From Calonectria ilicicola (taxonomy: Eukaryota > Ascomycota > Sordariomycetes > Hypocreales > Nectriaceae): a DNA stretch of 64,000 nt. The notes under the pieces are model-generated. The model was not told the origin of the DNA. It did not search any database and worked only from the letters and a program-made list of their open reading frames with translations. Shown here one piece after another: positions 23,684 through 34,338 of the stretch (the first letter of the stretch is position 1; each line of letters opens with the position of its first letter). The translations under genes and the position numbers were made by a program. The DNA lies in the NCBI GenBank assembly GCA_020809705.1, contig CP085825.1:6696001-6760000 (forward strand), given 5' to 3'.

Positions 23684-24085
23684 TTTGGTATCAAAAGTTC
23701 AGTAGGAAAGTTACAGATTTAGCTGAAGGGTCACTGCAGGTAGCGTTTTAAAGAAAAGGTGATGGAATGTGCTATGGAAATTAAGGGAGGGGGATGTTAA
23801 ATTAATCCGTTTGGATCTCCCCATCGCATGCCTTTCGAAGATATTTAAAGGGAGGAGATTAGCATAGGACCAGGCGGGCGACTTTTCTTGTAACCGGACG
23901 GAAAGTTCTTGTTTCCATCTTCCACATGCCTCTTTCAGTAAAGGTTTCAGGGCACTCAGGCGCGTTCTGAGTTCACCAGATACCATTGATCCAATCTGTA
24001 CCAATTGACCTGCAGCAGCCTGTTGACTGGGAATACTTGGGTAGGAAGGTACTAATTGATTCATAAGCAAGTGGCTCTGTTTCAC

Positions 24086-24789
24086 ATGCTATGGTTTACC
24101 TTGATGTCTCAGTACGCAGGTTTATTTGCGTTTTGCCCCACCTTGTTGGATTCAGCAAAAATGGCCCTGTGAGAAGTCGCAAGCAAATATTTAGTGACAC
24201 CACGGGTGACTGGTGCACAAACGGGCCTGAAAAGGCGCTAAGATGGCACCGACTGACAGGGTCAGATTTGGTGCAAACTCAGGCATGAGCCATATTTTTA
24301 GCGGGGATTCGCCCATGAATCAATCATATGAGCGGCCTGTCTGTTGATCAAAGAGGAATCATTGCAGATGTAGGCCCTGGCAACCTTGACGAACCAGAGA
24401 ACTAACATGATGCATAATGTTCAGCTTATTTGAGGCCGTCCGGCAACGCCATGCCGATCGACAGGCTGCATCTACGGCTATGTCATGCCGACGACGGATC
24501 TTAGGCGCTGGTGTGTGGGCCTGTTGAGCACCTTGATAGACAAAGGACAGCCTCGAACACCAGTGTGCGTCGTTGTTTAGCACCATTCAAAAATCCACTG
24601 CGCCAGATAACTCGGAAAACCGGCAACTTGTACGAGGCGAAGTCTCTCATGGCACCTTAGCCTGCACCCTGGCAAGTCGTTTGGTTGGAGTTGAAGAAGC
24701 TGTACATAAGGCTTCCTCCCGCACCCCTGAGCACGATGCAGCGCCAGGCCATATTGACAATCTCTGCCGCTCCTCAGCAAGCACTCAGC
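24086..24789. other. Intergenic, no supported gene
   Basis: Upstream region of the ZIP transporter. The coding frame stays open back to about 24685, so an earlier ATG at 24736 is possible. I saw no clear zinc-response element. Confidence 0.45.
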
Positions 24790-25920
24790 ATGGCTGACGC
24801 CTTCAATCCTCACTCGGTCGATCTCGACACGGCCGACGCACGCGACATTGTCTGCTACATGAACGCTGGCAGCAACAATTACAATGGCCACCTCGGCGCC
24901 CGCGTCTCAGCGCTATTCGTCATCTTGATCGTATCCACCGTCACGACCGTTTTCCCGGTTCTAGCCACCCGAGTTCGACGTTTGCGAATCCCACTATATG
25001 TGTATCTTTTTGCTCGGTACTTCGGCGCTGGCGTCATTATTGCTACTGCCTTCATCCACCTCCTCGACCCAGCCTACGGTGAAATTGGGCCGGCCAGCTG
25101 TGTTGGCATGACGGGTGGCTGGGCCAGTTATTCCTGGCCTCCTGCGCTGGCGCTTACCTCTGCAATGATCATTTTCCTCCTGGACTTCCTTGCTGATTAT
25201 TACGTTACTATCAAGTATGAGGTAACTGAAGTTAATGTTGAAAACGCCGTTACGGCAGGCCCCAACGGCGTCGATGGATCTGAGCATGGACACGAGCAGA
25301 CCTCTCCGGCGGTTAAGGGAACTGAAGAGGACATGGCGCAATATCATGCTAGAAAAAGTGGAAGCACCATGTTTGACGACATAGAGCAGCTGAAAAACCT
25401 CGAAGACAACCCTGAGCAAGCAGCTTCTAGCTTCAAGTCACAAATTGCTGCTTTCCTCATCCTCGAGTTCGGTGTCCTTTTTCACAGTGTAATTATCGGG
25501 CTCAACTTGGGCGTTGTCGGCGACGAGTTCAAGACTCTTTACCCTGTCCTCGTATTTCACCAATCCTTTGAAGGTCTAGGAATTGGCGCGCGACTGAGTG
25601 TGATCCCATTCCCTCGCAAGCTTCGGTGGATGCCTTGGGCTCTCTGCATTGCTTATGGGCTTACGACACCCATTGCGATTGCCATCGGCCTGGGATTGCG
25701 AACAACCTACAACAGCAGGTCTTACACTGCAAATGTTGTGTCGGGAGTTCTTGATTCGATTTCTGCTGGTATCCTCATTTATACCGGATTCGTCGAGATG
25801 CTTGCCCGCGATTTCCTCTTCAATCCTCAACGTACCAACGATAAGAAACGCCTAGGATTTATGCTGATCTCTCTCTACCTCGGCACTGCAATCATGGCAC
25901 TTTTGGGCAAGTGGGCATAA
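24790..25920 (+). CDS. ZIP-family zinc/iron transporter
   Basis: 376 aa from the ATG at 24790; the in-frame ATG at 24736 would add 18 residues. Signature metal-site helices are present: HSVIIGLNLGV (TM4) and HQSFEGLGIGARL (TM5), with about eight hydrophobic spans and a His/Glu/Asp-containing cytoplasmic loop (EHGHEQ). This is the plasma-membrane Zrt1/Zrt2-like layout for zinc uptake. Single exon. Expression would be expected to rise under zinc limitation, but no site was identified. Confidence 0.9.
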   Translation: MADAFNPHSVDLDTADARDIVCYMNAGSNNYNGHLGARVSALFVILIVSTVTTVFPVLATRVRRLRIPLYVYLFARYFGAGVIIATAFIHLLDPAYGEIGPASCVGMTGGWASYSWPPALALTSAMIIFLLDFLADYYVTIKYEVTEVNVENAVTAGPNGVDGSEHGHEQTSPAVKGTEEDMAQYHARKSGSTMFDDIEQLKNLEDNPEQAASSFKSQIAAFLILEFGVLFHSVIIGLNLGVVGDEFKTLYPVLVFHQSFEGLGIGARLSVIPFPRKLRWMPWALCIAYGLTTPIAIAIGLGLRTTYNSRSYTANVVSGVLDSISAGILIYTGFVEMLARDFLFNPQRTNDKKRLGFMLISLYLGTAIMALLGKWA

Positions 25921-26487
25921 AATTAGCTGGTGATTGCATGGAATTGCAAGTTTGAACATTTAGGCCGTATCGCTATATTACTTTCATCGCTCCTTGGATC
26001 CTCTGTCACGATGTTCGTACTTTTGACCCTCTGGATCCTTCTCTCTGTATATTAAGATCGATTACCATAGACACTTAAAAGCCTTCGGTGGGAAATCATA
26101 GTCAGATTCTGTTTTAACAAAGAACTGTAGGCCGTCAGTAATGCTTTCGGTCGCTGATATTTATTCAATCTCCACCAAAAAAATAGTGGTCTGTAGGATA
26201 AAAATAAACTCTCAGTAAACGCGGGGTTGACTGCTTCAGGTAGCCGGCCCAAGCGTTGCCGACCGTGTCGTGTCGTACATGACGATAGCAGAAAACGTAA
26301 CGTAGTGACGACCAGTAAGACCTCGGTAAACTTTTAGAAATGCGAAAACCATTCTCGGGAAGCAGAATCTCGCATTTCTAGTTGCAGTATTTTAATGATT
26401 GTATTTTAATTTAAATGGCATAGATAAAAACCTGTCTTGGAGTTAACTTTTCCCAACAATCAAGTAAGAAGAATTAAATCTATCAAT
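25921..26487. other. Intergenic, no supported gene
   Basis: AT-rich spacer between the ZIP stop and the next plus-strand gene, with no coding frame. Confidence 0.5.
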
Positions 26488-27357
26488 ATGCCGGATCTCG
26501 CCAAGCTTAGCCCTGTTATCCTCGCGTATCTCAGACCCTATGCAGGGCATAGAGACGACGTTAAACGGGAGTTCTCTGCACTGGCCAAATCGGTTTGGGA
26601 CAATGAAGACAAAACGCGGTACCACACACAGAAAAATCAACTTATTTAGCAAAGCAGCATCTAACTAACCATTGTTACTAGGTGCTATTATTGGCTATAT
26701 CCAAAGGGCAAGGAGGATGAGATGCGCGTGATTGAGATATACAATGGCCCAGAAGGCATGGAGATACATGCCACAGGCGATTTGACATGTAAGACCCTTT
26801 CCAATCACGGTTCAACTTTACATCATTTCAGGTTACAGGCTGACATACTATTTCCTAAAGTTGATACATTTAAAAGATCTCATCCATATGGCATACGTGT
26901 GGATATGGATGGACTCATCCGGCGCAAAGAAGGGCTCCCTCCAATCCCACCTAAACCCGATGTTGAGATTCGCGGGCTTGACATTGAATACTTGCAGCCA
27001 GTCCAGGAAATTCCCAGCTTCCTTGGTCCTGCGGATATAAACGAAGACCAGCTGGTCACAATTTCCACAATTACCAGTCGACCTGGCAAGCGAGCGGATG
27101 TAGCCTCCTGTTTGCTGGAGCTCGCCCAGCATGCTAAGCGAGCTGGAGCTCAAACGTTCTGGGTTAATGAGGACCCCAATGGCGGCGACAAATTTTGGCT
27201 CATTGCGAGATTTGAGAATGATGCTTGTGGCGATAAATTCTATGAGGATGCCATGGTTCAAACGGTCCAGACCAAGCTTGAGGATATTTCAAACAGTGAA
27301 ACGGAGATGTGTCATTGGGCCAAGCAAGGGTTCTTCCAGAAACTATATAAAGACTGA
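26488..27357 (+). CDS. Tandem ABM-like (dimeric alpha/beta barrel) protein
   Basis: Exons 26488-26618 and 26682-27357 (intron 63 nt with CTAAC branch) give 268 aa. Residues ~8-70 and ~175-265 both look like antibiotic-biosynthesis-monooxygenase-type barrels: LRPYAGHRDDVKREFSALAK with CYYWLYP, and STITSRPGKRADVASCLLEL with TFWVNED and FWLIARFEN. Such proteins are cofactor-free oxygenases or accessory enzymes. A GT-AG pair inside exon 2 (about 26789-26831) is open in frame and is not needed. The neighbouring P450 makes a metabolic role plausible (inference). Confidence 0.75.
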
Positions 27358-27972
27358 GATGCAAGTAGTTTTAGCAGCAGTTCTATGTACTTTGCGAAAT
27401 AAACTGACCTCAATTGAGAGACATCGTTGATCCAGATTGTTTCATTTGGTGTACGCCTGAATGGAGAAAAAGAAGTTCCTTGGAGTCTAGCAAGATTTGA
27501 GTTAATAACTCTTCTTGTTGATTTTATTGTGGAGCAAGAAAAACCCTCTTCGTGAGCTGGCAGGTTGCATTTTTGGCGGGAATCATTGTCAGTGAGTCAG
27601 CCCCCTTCCGTTTACACATAGTACATCTATTGAATAATTTAGTGTGTTTGACTGAGAGGAGACATGGCGCAATCTTTTGTCCCGGGACCTTCGCGGTCAC
27701 TTTTGTTGCATAGCAAAAGATTCAGAATCAGTATCTATTCATCTCGAAGCTAGATTGCAAATAAAAACAGGGTAATTACGAAAACACCAGCAATAATGAA
27801 AATTGAACAGAATGTAGAGCTAAAAATATATGTTGAGAACAAAAAGGATACTTATGTTCAAGGAGTGAATTAACTAAGCCATTTTTGAAATCATAGCTGA
27901 GACTAATGTATTGACATTGAGCTATGGAACCGATCATAAAATGAGCACGGAAGCATGCCCAATAAATCCTGT
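27358..27972. other. Intergenic between convergent genes
   Basis: 3' flanks of the ABM-like gene and the minus-strand P450. AT-rich and without a coding frame. Confidence 0.5.
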
Positions 27973-29934
27973 TCAAACATCGTCGGGAGTGACCTTCAAG
28001 AATGGACCATCACGAGCAGCGCCAAAGAAGTCGGTCAGCTCGTAGCGTGGGGGCAGCTTTGCTGGCGCCTTGATGTTTGCGACATATGCCAACTTGGCAG
28101 TGATAAGGTGTAACTCCATCATCGCCAAAGACTTTCCAACGCAACCCCTAGTTCCAATGCTGAATGGCATCATCCCAGCGCGAGCTCGTTCAATCTGCTC
28201 AGGGGAGTCCTCGATCCACCTCTCCGGACGAAATGTATCAGGAGCGGGGTAGAGATCCGGCCTGCGATGAATAGCCCAGATAGGGACACCAATTTCAACC
28301 TGTAGATACAGTCAATGATGCTGCCTAGATAGAGAAGATATGGGATACTGACACCTGGTGGTACGTAGACACCGTCAACATATCCACCATTATGGTTCTC
28401 TCGAGGAAGCAAACCAGGCACAGGCGGGCAAAGTCGCAATGCTTCATCCACGCAGGCCTTCAAGTATGTGCACGAAGCAAGCGTCTTACCAGACTCTACT
28501 TGGTCCGCCGAACTAAATTTTCCTTTTACTTCTGCCTTTAACTTAGCAAAGCACTCTGGGTTTGCTGCTAGATAATGCGCAAGGCCGCTCAACGCTGTGG
28601 ATGATGTGTCACTGCCGGCCGTGATTAAAACCGCCGCTTCGCCGCAAATTTCTTCTAGTCCCATTGTCTCGCCTGTTGTCTTGTACTTGGCTTGCATCAA
28701 GAGTCGAAAGATGTCGTCGATTCCATCACCGCTGTTCTCTCTCTGAATCCTCTCAGTGGCTTGGACGGCGGCATATTCACGGAATTTGATCTGTTTGCTC
28801 ATCATATCGCCCAACAAGACCCTTGCAAGTCCGGATTTCTCCAACCAAGGTGCCGTTCCAATCTGACTCGAATATTAGCACTGAAAGAAAGACACTAGTA
28901 ATCATCTTCTATGTCCGATGATCCAAACCACGGGTTTGGCACATACCACGGAGCCTCTATGTTGGAATTGTTCCAGCAAGGGTTGGACATAATGATGCTC
29001 ATCGCTAGTGAGCATATTGAAACTCTTTCCAAAGGCCAGTTGTCCCATGATATCGTATGCTAGAAAGTCAAACCACTTGGAGAGATTCTTCACAGAACCA
29101 TGAAACGTATTGGGGTCCATGAGCCTCTGGATGAAGAGGTTAATCTTTTCTTGGACAAATGGTTCGTATTTTCTCAAGGCAGAATCGCTCAAGGCGCCAG
29201 ACATGAGTCGTCTTTTGCGCCCATGTTCAGGTTTGCTGACAGCGGTTACAATGTTCTATGGAGGCAGGGTATTCGTGAGTGAAAGTTCTGCATACCCTAG
29301 GGTTGAATCATACATACTGAAGTGAACTTGTGGCCAGGAGGACCATGAGAATAGTACTTGGCCTACTACTATGTCAGTACCAATTTATCTTTAGATGCAA
29401 TTTTTAACGTACTTTACAGAAACCAGATGATACTCCGTAAATATCTGTTCATTTGTTTAGCCTTTGCGTTGATGCTCAGTGGGTCTAGGGTATTTAAAAC
29501 CTTTGATGGCCTTGGAGGTGTTGAAGGAGAGGAAATTTGGACCATACCGAACAACATCACCTATAATTGTCAGTCTTAATCGAACAATCGTCTAAATTTC
29601 AGTCAATGGGTCATTACCATATTGTTGATGCAACTTTGCTAGCTCTAGATGGCGATTGCCCTTGTAAGCGAGCCTAATACATGGCAGAATACTAATCTTG
29701 TGAAAGAAGGGGCCAGGATATTGTGCCAACGGATGAAAATAAAGGCGATAAATTGTAACCCAAATCCCCTTTCGCACATTTCATATGATTAGATTATTTC
29801 TCAAACACCAAGAGCAAATACTGTATCATGTTTGGTCAACTTACAGCGACGACTCCACAAACCAAGACTAGTGCAAGGGCCACCTGAGGCGAAACATGGC
29901 GCGCAGCCTCTAAAAGATGGAGAGTGTCAGTCAT
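27973..29934 (-). CDS. Cytochrome P450 monooxygenase
   Basis: Eight exons: 29934-29845, 29768-29618, 29560-29501, 29444-29413, 29362-29318, 29255-28947, 28862-28353 and 28299-27973, total 507 aa with phases closing at every junction. The N-terminal span (VALALVLVCGVVA) is the ER anchor, followed by YPGP. The I-helix has AGSDTSS, the K-helix EALR, the PERF-like motif FRPERW, and the heme loop FSIGTRGCVG with Cys452 as ligand, so the enzyme looks intact. The 32-nt micro-exon (29413-29444) restores SKAIKDIYG. Substrate unknown. It is divergent from the bZIP factor gene. Confidence 0.92.
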
Positions 29935-30628
29935 TTCAATAAGCCGCTAGTAGATTGGGTAAAAGCAAATTGCTGACTATTCCATCAGTAATCCGAATTG
30001 GTTGGATCTTATTAGGGTGTTGGCGCGGATAGTTCGATAACCAATAGCCGTCTGGGCCGAGAGTGCGTCGACATGTACGACCGACAAGTTGTGGTCTGTG
30101 CAATGGACGGCAATGCATCCCTTTTGGCTTCTCCACCTTTACCGCCACAGCACTGAACTGGCCTAAATAAACTCTTGATTCTTTCGGTAAAGATAAATAC
30201 ATTAAGAAATTTATTTATTTAGATCATATTTAAATTCTACTGGCAAACGATGAATCTACTATTCGTTCGACGAAATGCACCTCGTAAATGTAAAGCGTGT
30301 ACGAGAATTGGATGGCACACATTGGCCCCGCAATGTCGGGTGGCTTCAAACCCGAGACCCCGTCCCGTGTGATCAAAATTAAGCCCCGACGGGTTTGGCA
30401 CACGGACTAACAGTGACTGGCCAGAAGCGCGTCCAGAAACGCGGCCCGGTAGCTAGCCAGAATAATTCAGGGGACATTGATGCGGGGGAATTGAAAACTC
30501 TATTGAAATGTACACCAGCGAGCGCTGTCTCCAAGTTTCCAATTCCTGTTCGTAGATCGACATCTTCATGTCGTAAATACATGTTCGTACCACAGCACAA
30601 GTTGTCCACGCCACTCTTAAAATTGAAA
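29935..30628. promoter_or_regulatory. Divergent promoter of the P450 and bZIP genes
   Basis: A 694-bp gap between two divergent starts. The bZIP frame is open upstream to 30395, but the first fitting ATG context is 30629. No other gene seen. Confidence 0.5.
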
Positions 30629-32414
30629 ATGACTAGCAACAGAAGTTGGAAGGATCGCTTCACAAAGGATCAGCTAGAGCGCAAGAGAGCGACAGACCGC
30701 GCGGCGCACAGGAAAACGCGCCAGCGTTCAAAACAGACAACTGCCGAGCTGGAGCATCGATTGCAGCTCGCTCTACAGGGGGATCATGGCACCTTAGTCA
30801 ATCATCTACTGGACCAAAACGCTCAGCTACAAGCCAGGGTCGAGTTCTACCAATCCAGGCTTGAGGCTATTGTCCAGGCGGGTCAAGATTGTTTGGATGG
30901 TGATGGTGCATCCTTCCCCCCACCCAAGAGCGCGTCACGCCATAGCCACCCTGGGTCTGACGGACAAGATATTCTCAGTCCGAGACTCTCTCCAAGAATA
31001 CTGGCGTTACAATTTGTTTTCCCGACGGATTCGTTGTTTTATGAAATATTCTCCTTCTCTCCGCTTACTATTCCTGCTGATTGCTCTTCCAATCTGCCTG
31101 CTGCGGATGTGATTAATTCAGTCATGAATTGGAAGCTTTTTAATCAAAGAGGAAAGACTGGATTCGAATTCCTAATTCAGAATTTATGCCTGACAAGCAG
31201 CTCGCCATGTCTTTCGTTAGGTCAGTACAACGCCTAGAGCCTCAATACTCGAGTCTTCAAGACCGCTGACCTGACTGACGATTAGATGACATTGAAAACG
31301 CGGTTAATTCCGATTCGGCCTTCCAGGATGTTATAGATCGCTTGCTTTTTGATGGACCAGAGTTCGGCAAGAAATCCAAAGATATCCGGACGTCTTCCAA
31401 TCCTGTGGCGCCGTCTTTGTCGGAAATGGAACGTCTTCGTCGAGCGGCAGCCATTTGTGCGTGTGAAAACACCCGGCAGTGGCGTGACATTTTCAAATCT
31501 AAAACAGAGTGTGTTGCCATGTTCTGGGCACAGTATCGCTATTTCTTGGTATTTATGTCTTGGGCTAATACTCGAATAAGATGCTAACCATTTTTGGTAG
31601 TTTCTCACTTTTCCGACGATGGAAAATTACACCAAATGCCTCCCTTGGCACCGCCCCTGTCTAACACAATTTACTTCAAGCCACCCTGGCTTTATCGACT
31701 TTCTTATTTGGTTAGTGGAAGTCCCAATATGATATGATTATCCGGGAATGGCATAACTAACGGCTAAAAACTTGGCCCAGGCCCAAGCTAAGGGAGCATC
31801 TCGCGCAGAACTGGCAAAATTACAGTGCACAAGAGCTTGTGATGAGTCACAACCAGAACTTCGAGATTCGTGGCCCAGTTCCAAGGGACAGAAGCTTGAT
31901 AAGGCTCAAGCCTGACATGTCTGATATTGAGCTTGACGAATCCTTTGAAGAGGTTATTCGAAACATCAATAATCTTGCGACAAACGACGGCTTTTTTCGA
32001 CAATTCCCAGATTTAAAGTCCATGGTAAATGCCGATGCCTACATACACAAAGTCTCTCATGGGAGCAACCTACTAGCCGAGGGTATGCCTCTGACGCCTC
32101 TCACTTCCACCGAGGGAAACGTGACTTCTCGGCCAATGAAAAGACGTCTCGGAGCTAATTTGGATGGAGAGTTATCTGTACCGACCAAACGACCTAACGT
32201 GTCTGGAGAGGCTTCAGTGGCCAGCCCTGGTTTGGACCAATGTTTATATCCCCTGGAAACCGTATTTGGGAATAGAGAGCTTGCTGCTATGGCGTGCATA
32301 GCCAACATGGAATTTTCTGATTTACCTGAATATAACGCCGAAATAATTGCGATGGGTCTCGATGATCAGAACCACATGGCACAAGGAAGCGGAGCAGAGG
32401 AATCTGCTGATTAA
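30629..32414 (+). CDS. bZIP transcription factor with DUF3425-like C-terminus
   Basis: Exons 30629-31220, 31286-31548, 31601-31710 and 31781-32414 give 532 aa with closed phases. The basic region KRATDRAAHRKTRQRSKQ (residues ~19-36) leads into a leucine-zipper-like helix. The C-terminal part has the DUF3425-type elements: VMNWKLFNQ, YFLFLTFPTMENY and REHLAQNWQNY. In related fungal bZIPs the basic region usually reads KR-x-NDREAQR, so the key Asn is Thr22 here. Nuclear regulator; the divergent P450 and downstream SDR are candidate targets (inference). Confidence 0.85.
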
Positions 32415-33061
32415 AGTCTGTTCTAGGGGTAGAGATAATGATATGTGTGATCTTGTTAATTAACTATGCTATACCTTATGTAGTAGGTCTTAGCGAAAGA
32501 TTACGTTTGGAGTTTTGGGTCAAGTAATGACTACTAGACGACCAATACTAAGATGACGTCCAACGAGACATGCAAAATAGCTAGGCGTGATCTTATTGTG
32601 TGTCACTTTCTACGACTGGGTCAGTGCAAGGGTTGTAGCTTGACTTCATCTCTGCTGCTAAAAAGTGGGAAAAAGGTCCAGAGTATAGAAAATGTCTGAA
32701 GTTGAATTAGGTCCACAACGAGGCGGACAAAACGACGTCGCAACAGGATCCCACGCCACCCGAATTAAGCGAAAGTCAATCGCCACTAACCGAGGTAAAT
32801 TTGGTCATACAATTGTACGACGCGATCGTATAGATTCGCATCCTGGTTCTGACAAGAACCGAATATAGACCCACAAAAAGGATGTCGTTATTCTCGACAC
32901 TGGAATGGGTATTCGATCTAGGTATGCAGATTAGGCGTCATTAATTCTTGCTCACAAAGAGATAGGTATTTTTCCCTTCCATAAACTAATAGGGCTTTTG
33001 CGCGCGAGTTTTCATTGCCTATTTTCTTAATTTATAAACCCGAGGCACTGTTTTACCTATC
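32415..33061. other. Intergenic, no supported gene
   Basis: Upstream of the SDR gene, no coding frame. A TTTATAAA-like box occurs at about 33033-33039. Confidence 0.5.
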
Positions 33062-34035
33062 ATGGATCTTACAGGCAAAGTAACTTTAAGCCTCACTTTT
33101 AATATTCCCACGATCTGACCATGATTACTTTTTTTTGTTTAGGTTGCTATCGTAACAGGATGCAGTAGTGGTGTGGGGCTTGCGACTGCCCAGCTGTTCC
33201 TCTCACTTGGTGCCAAGGTCTTTGGTTTGGACCGATCAGCTTGTAACCTTGACTCCACCAACTTCATTTTCTGCCTGTGTGATCTAGGGTATCCCAGTGA
33301 TATAAAGGATGCGGTGAAAAAATGTATTCAGATATCTGGATCTCGAATAGACATACTTGCCAACGTTGCTGGTGTCATGGATGGCTTTGCCAGTTCCGAC
33401 TCTGTCACCAATGACAGCTGGACCCAAACTCTCAACATCAATTTGAATGGCCCTTCTCTGCTAATTCAGGAAGTTCTACCATTCATGACAAAACATCGGA
33501 ATGGGTCTATCATTAACGTGGGCAGCAAGGCATCCACCAGTGGGGGTGTTGCAGGTGTAGCCTACACTGCCAGTAAACATGCGATGGTATGTTGAAGAGG
33601 TGATGAAAGCCTGAAGTCTCCTTTTCTAACATCTCAGTAGATCGGAGTGACTAAGAATGTCGCCTGGAGATTCCATAACGAGGGGATACGCTGCAATGCC
33701 GTTTGCCCAGGCAGTAAGAAAATATCCTTTCAACTACTTCTAGTTACTAATTTATCTAAAGGTATGGCAACAAACATACAACAATCTATGAAACCTGAAT
33801 CATTTGATCAAGCGGCTTATTCAGTCTCCTCGTATGTATTATTTCACCAAAGTGGCTACTTTTCGCTGTAACTGACTAATATAGCGGATTCATTGCTTTA
33901 CATATGACGCCTGAGGGGAAACCGCCAATCGAGCCAGCGCATGCCGCAAACGTAATTGCTTTCCTTGCTTCTGACTTAGCTAATGGTGTAACGGGCGCGG
34001 TTATTCCTGTTGATCTTGGATGGAGCTGTTTGTAA
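33062..34035 (+). CDS. Short-chain dehydrogenase/reductase (five exons)
   Basis: Exons 33062-33079, 33143-33586, 33641-33713, 33762-33831 and 33885-34035 give 251 aa; phases close, and the first exon codes only MDLTGK. Motifs: TGCSSGVG for cofactor binding, NVAG, Ser in NVGSKAS, YTASK catalytic pair and the CPGS turn. A short NAD(P)-dependent oxidoreductase of the classical/FabG-like type. Substrate unknown. The next gene downstream, on the opposite strand, is the glycosyltransferase. Confidence 0.9.
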
Positions 34036-34338
34036 GATAGCTTATCGGGGTTTATTCTCCAGGCATTTGCCAGGAGGGGTTTATATCACCAGAATAAAAA
34101 TTGGTTTAACCACACTCAATCTAATCTCAGCTTTGCGTCATGCGCAGCCATGAGAGAAACCAATTACATAGTGCTGAGACTATTTCTAGTAGTAAAAATG
34201 ATAGTAGAAGCATATGTGATTGTATCATTTGATGCTCCCTACTGGGTTGAGACCACTTTTCCCTCCAAACGTAAGTCAACAATAAATATGTGCACTGCGT
34301 GCAATCCTAATTTTTCTTCTCCATATATAACAACCATT

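Larger units (their letters stand above)
22515..24085. repeat. Tandem segmental duplication of the secreted-protein locus
   Basis: The coding parts and upstream flanks of the two Cys-rich genes are related. Parallel flank words include CCTGTTGACTGG at about 23285 and 23960-24030, and CATAGRACCAGGCG-like blocks at about 23130 and 23860. Both copies have the same orientation. Divergence is moderate, so the duplication is not very recent. Confidence 0.6.

Noticed and set aside
24577..24891. Minus-strand ORF over the ZIP start
   Set aside because: Shadow of the ZIP gene.
26789..26831. Possible 43-nt intron in the ABM-like gene
   Set aside because: Using it shifts the frame away from the clearly coding downstream sequence.
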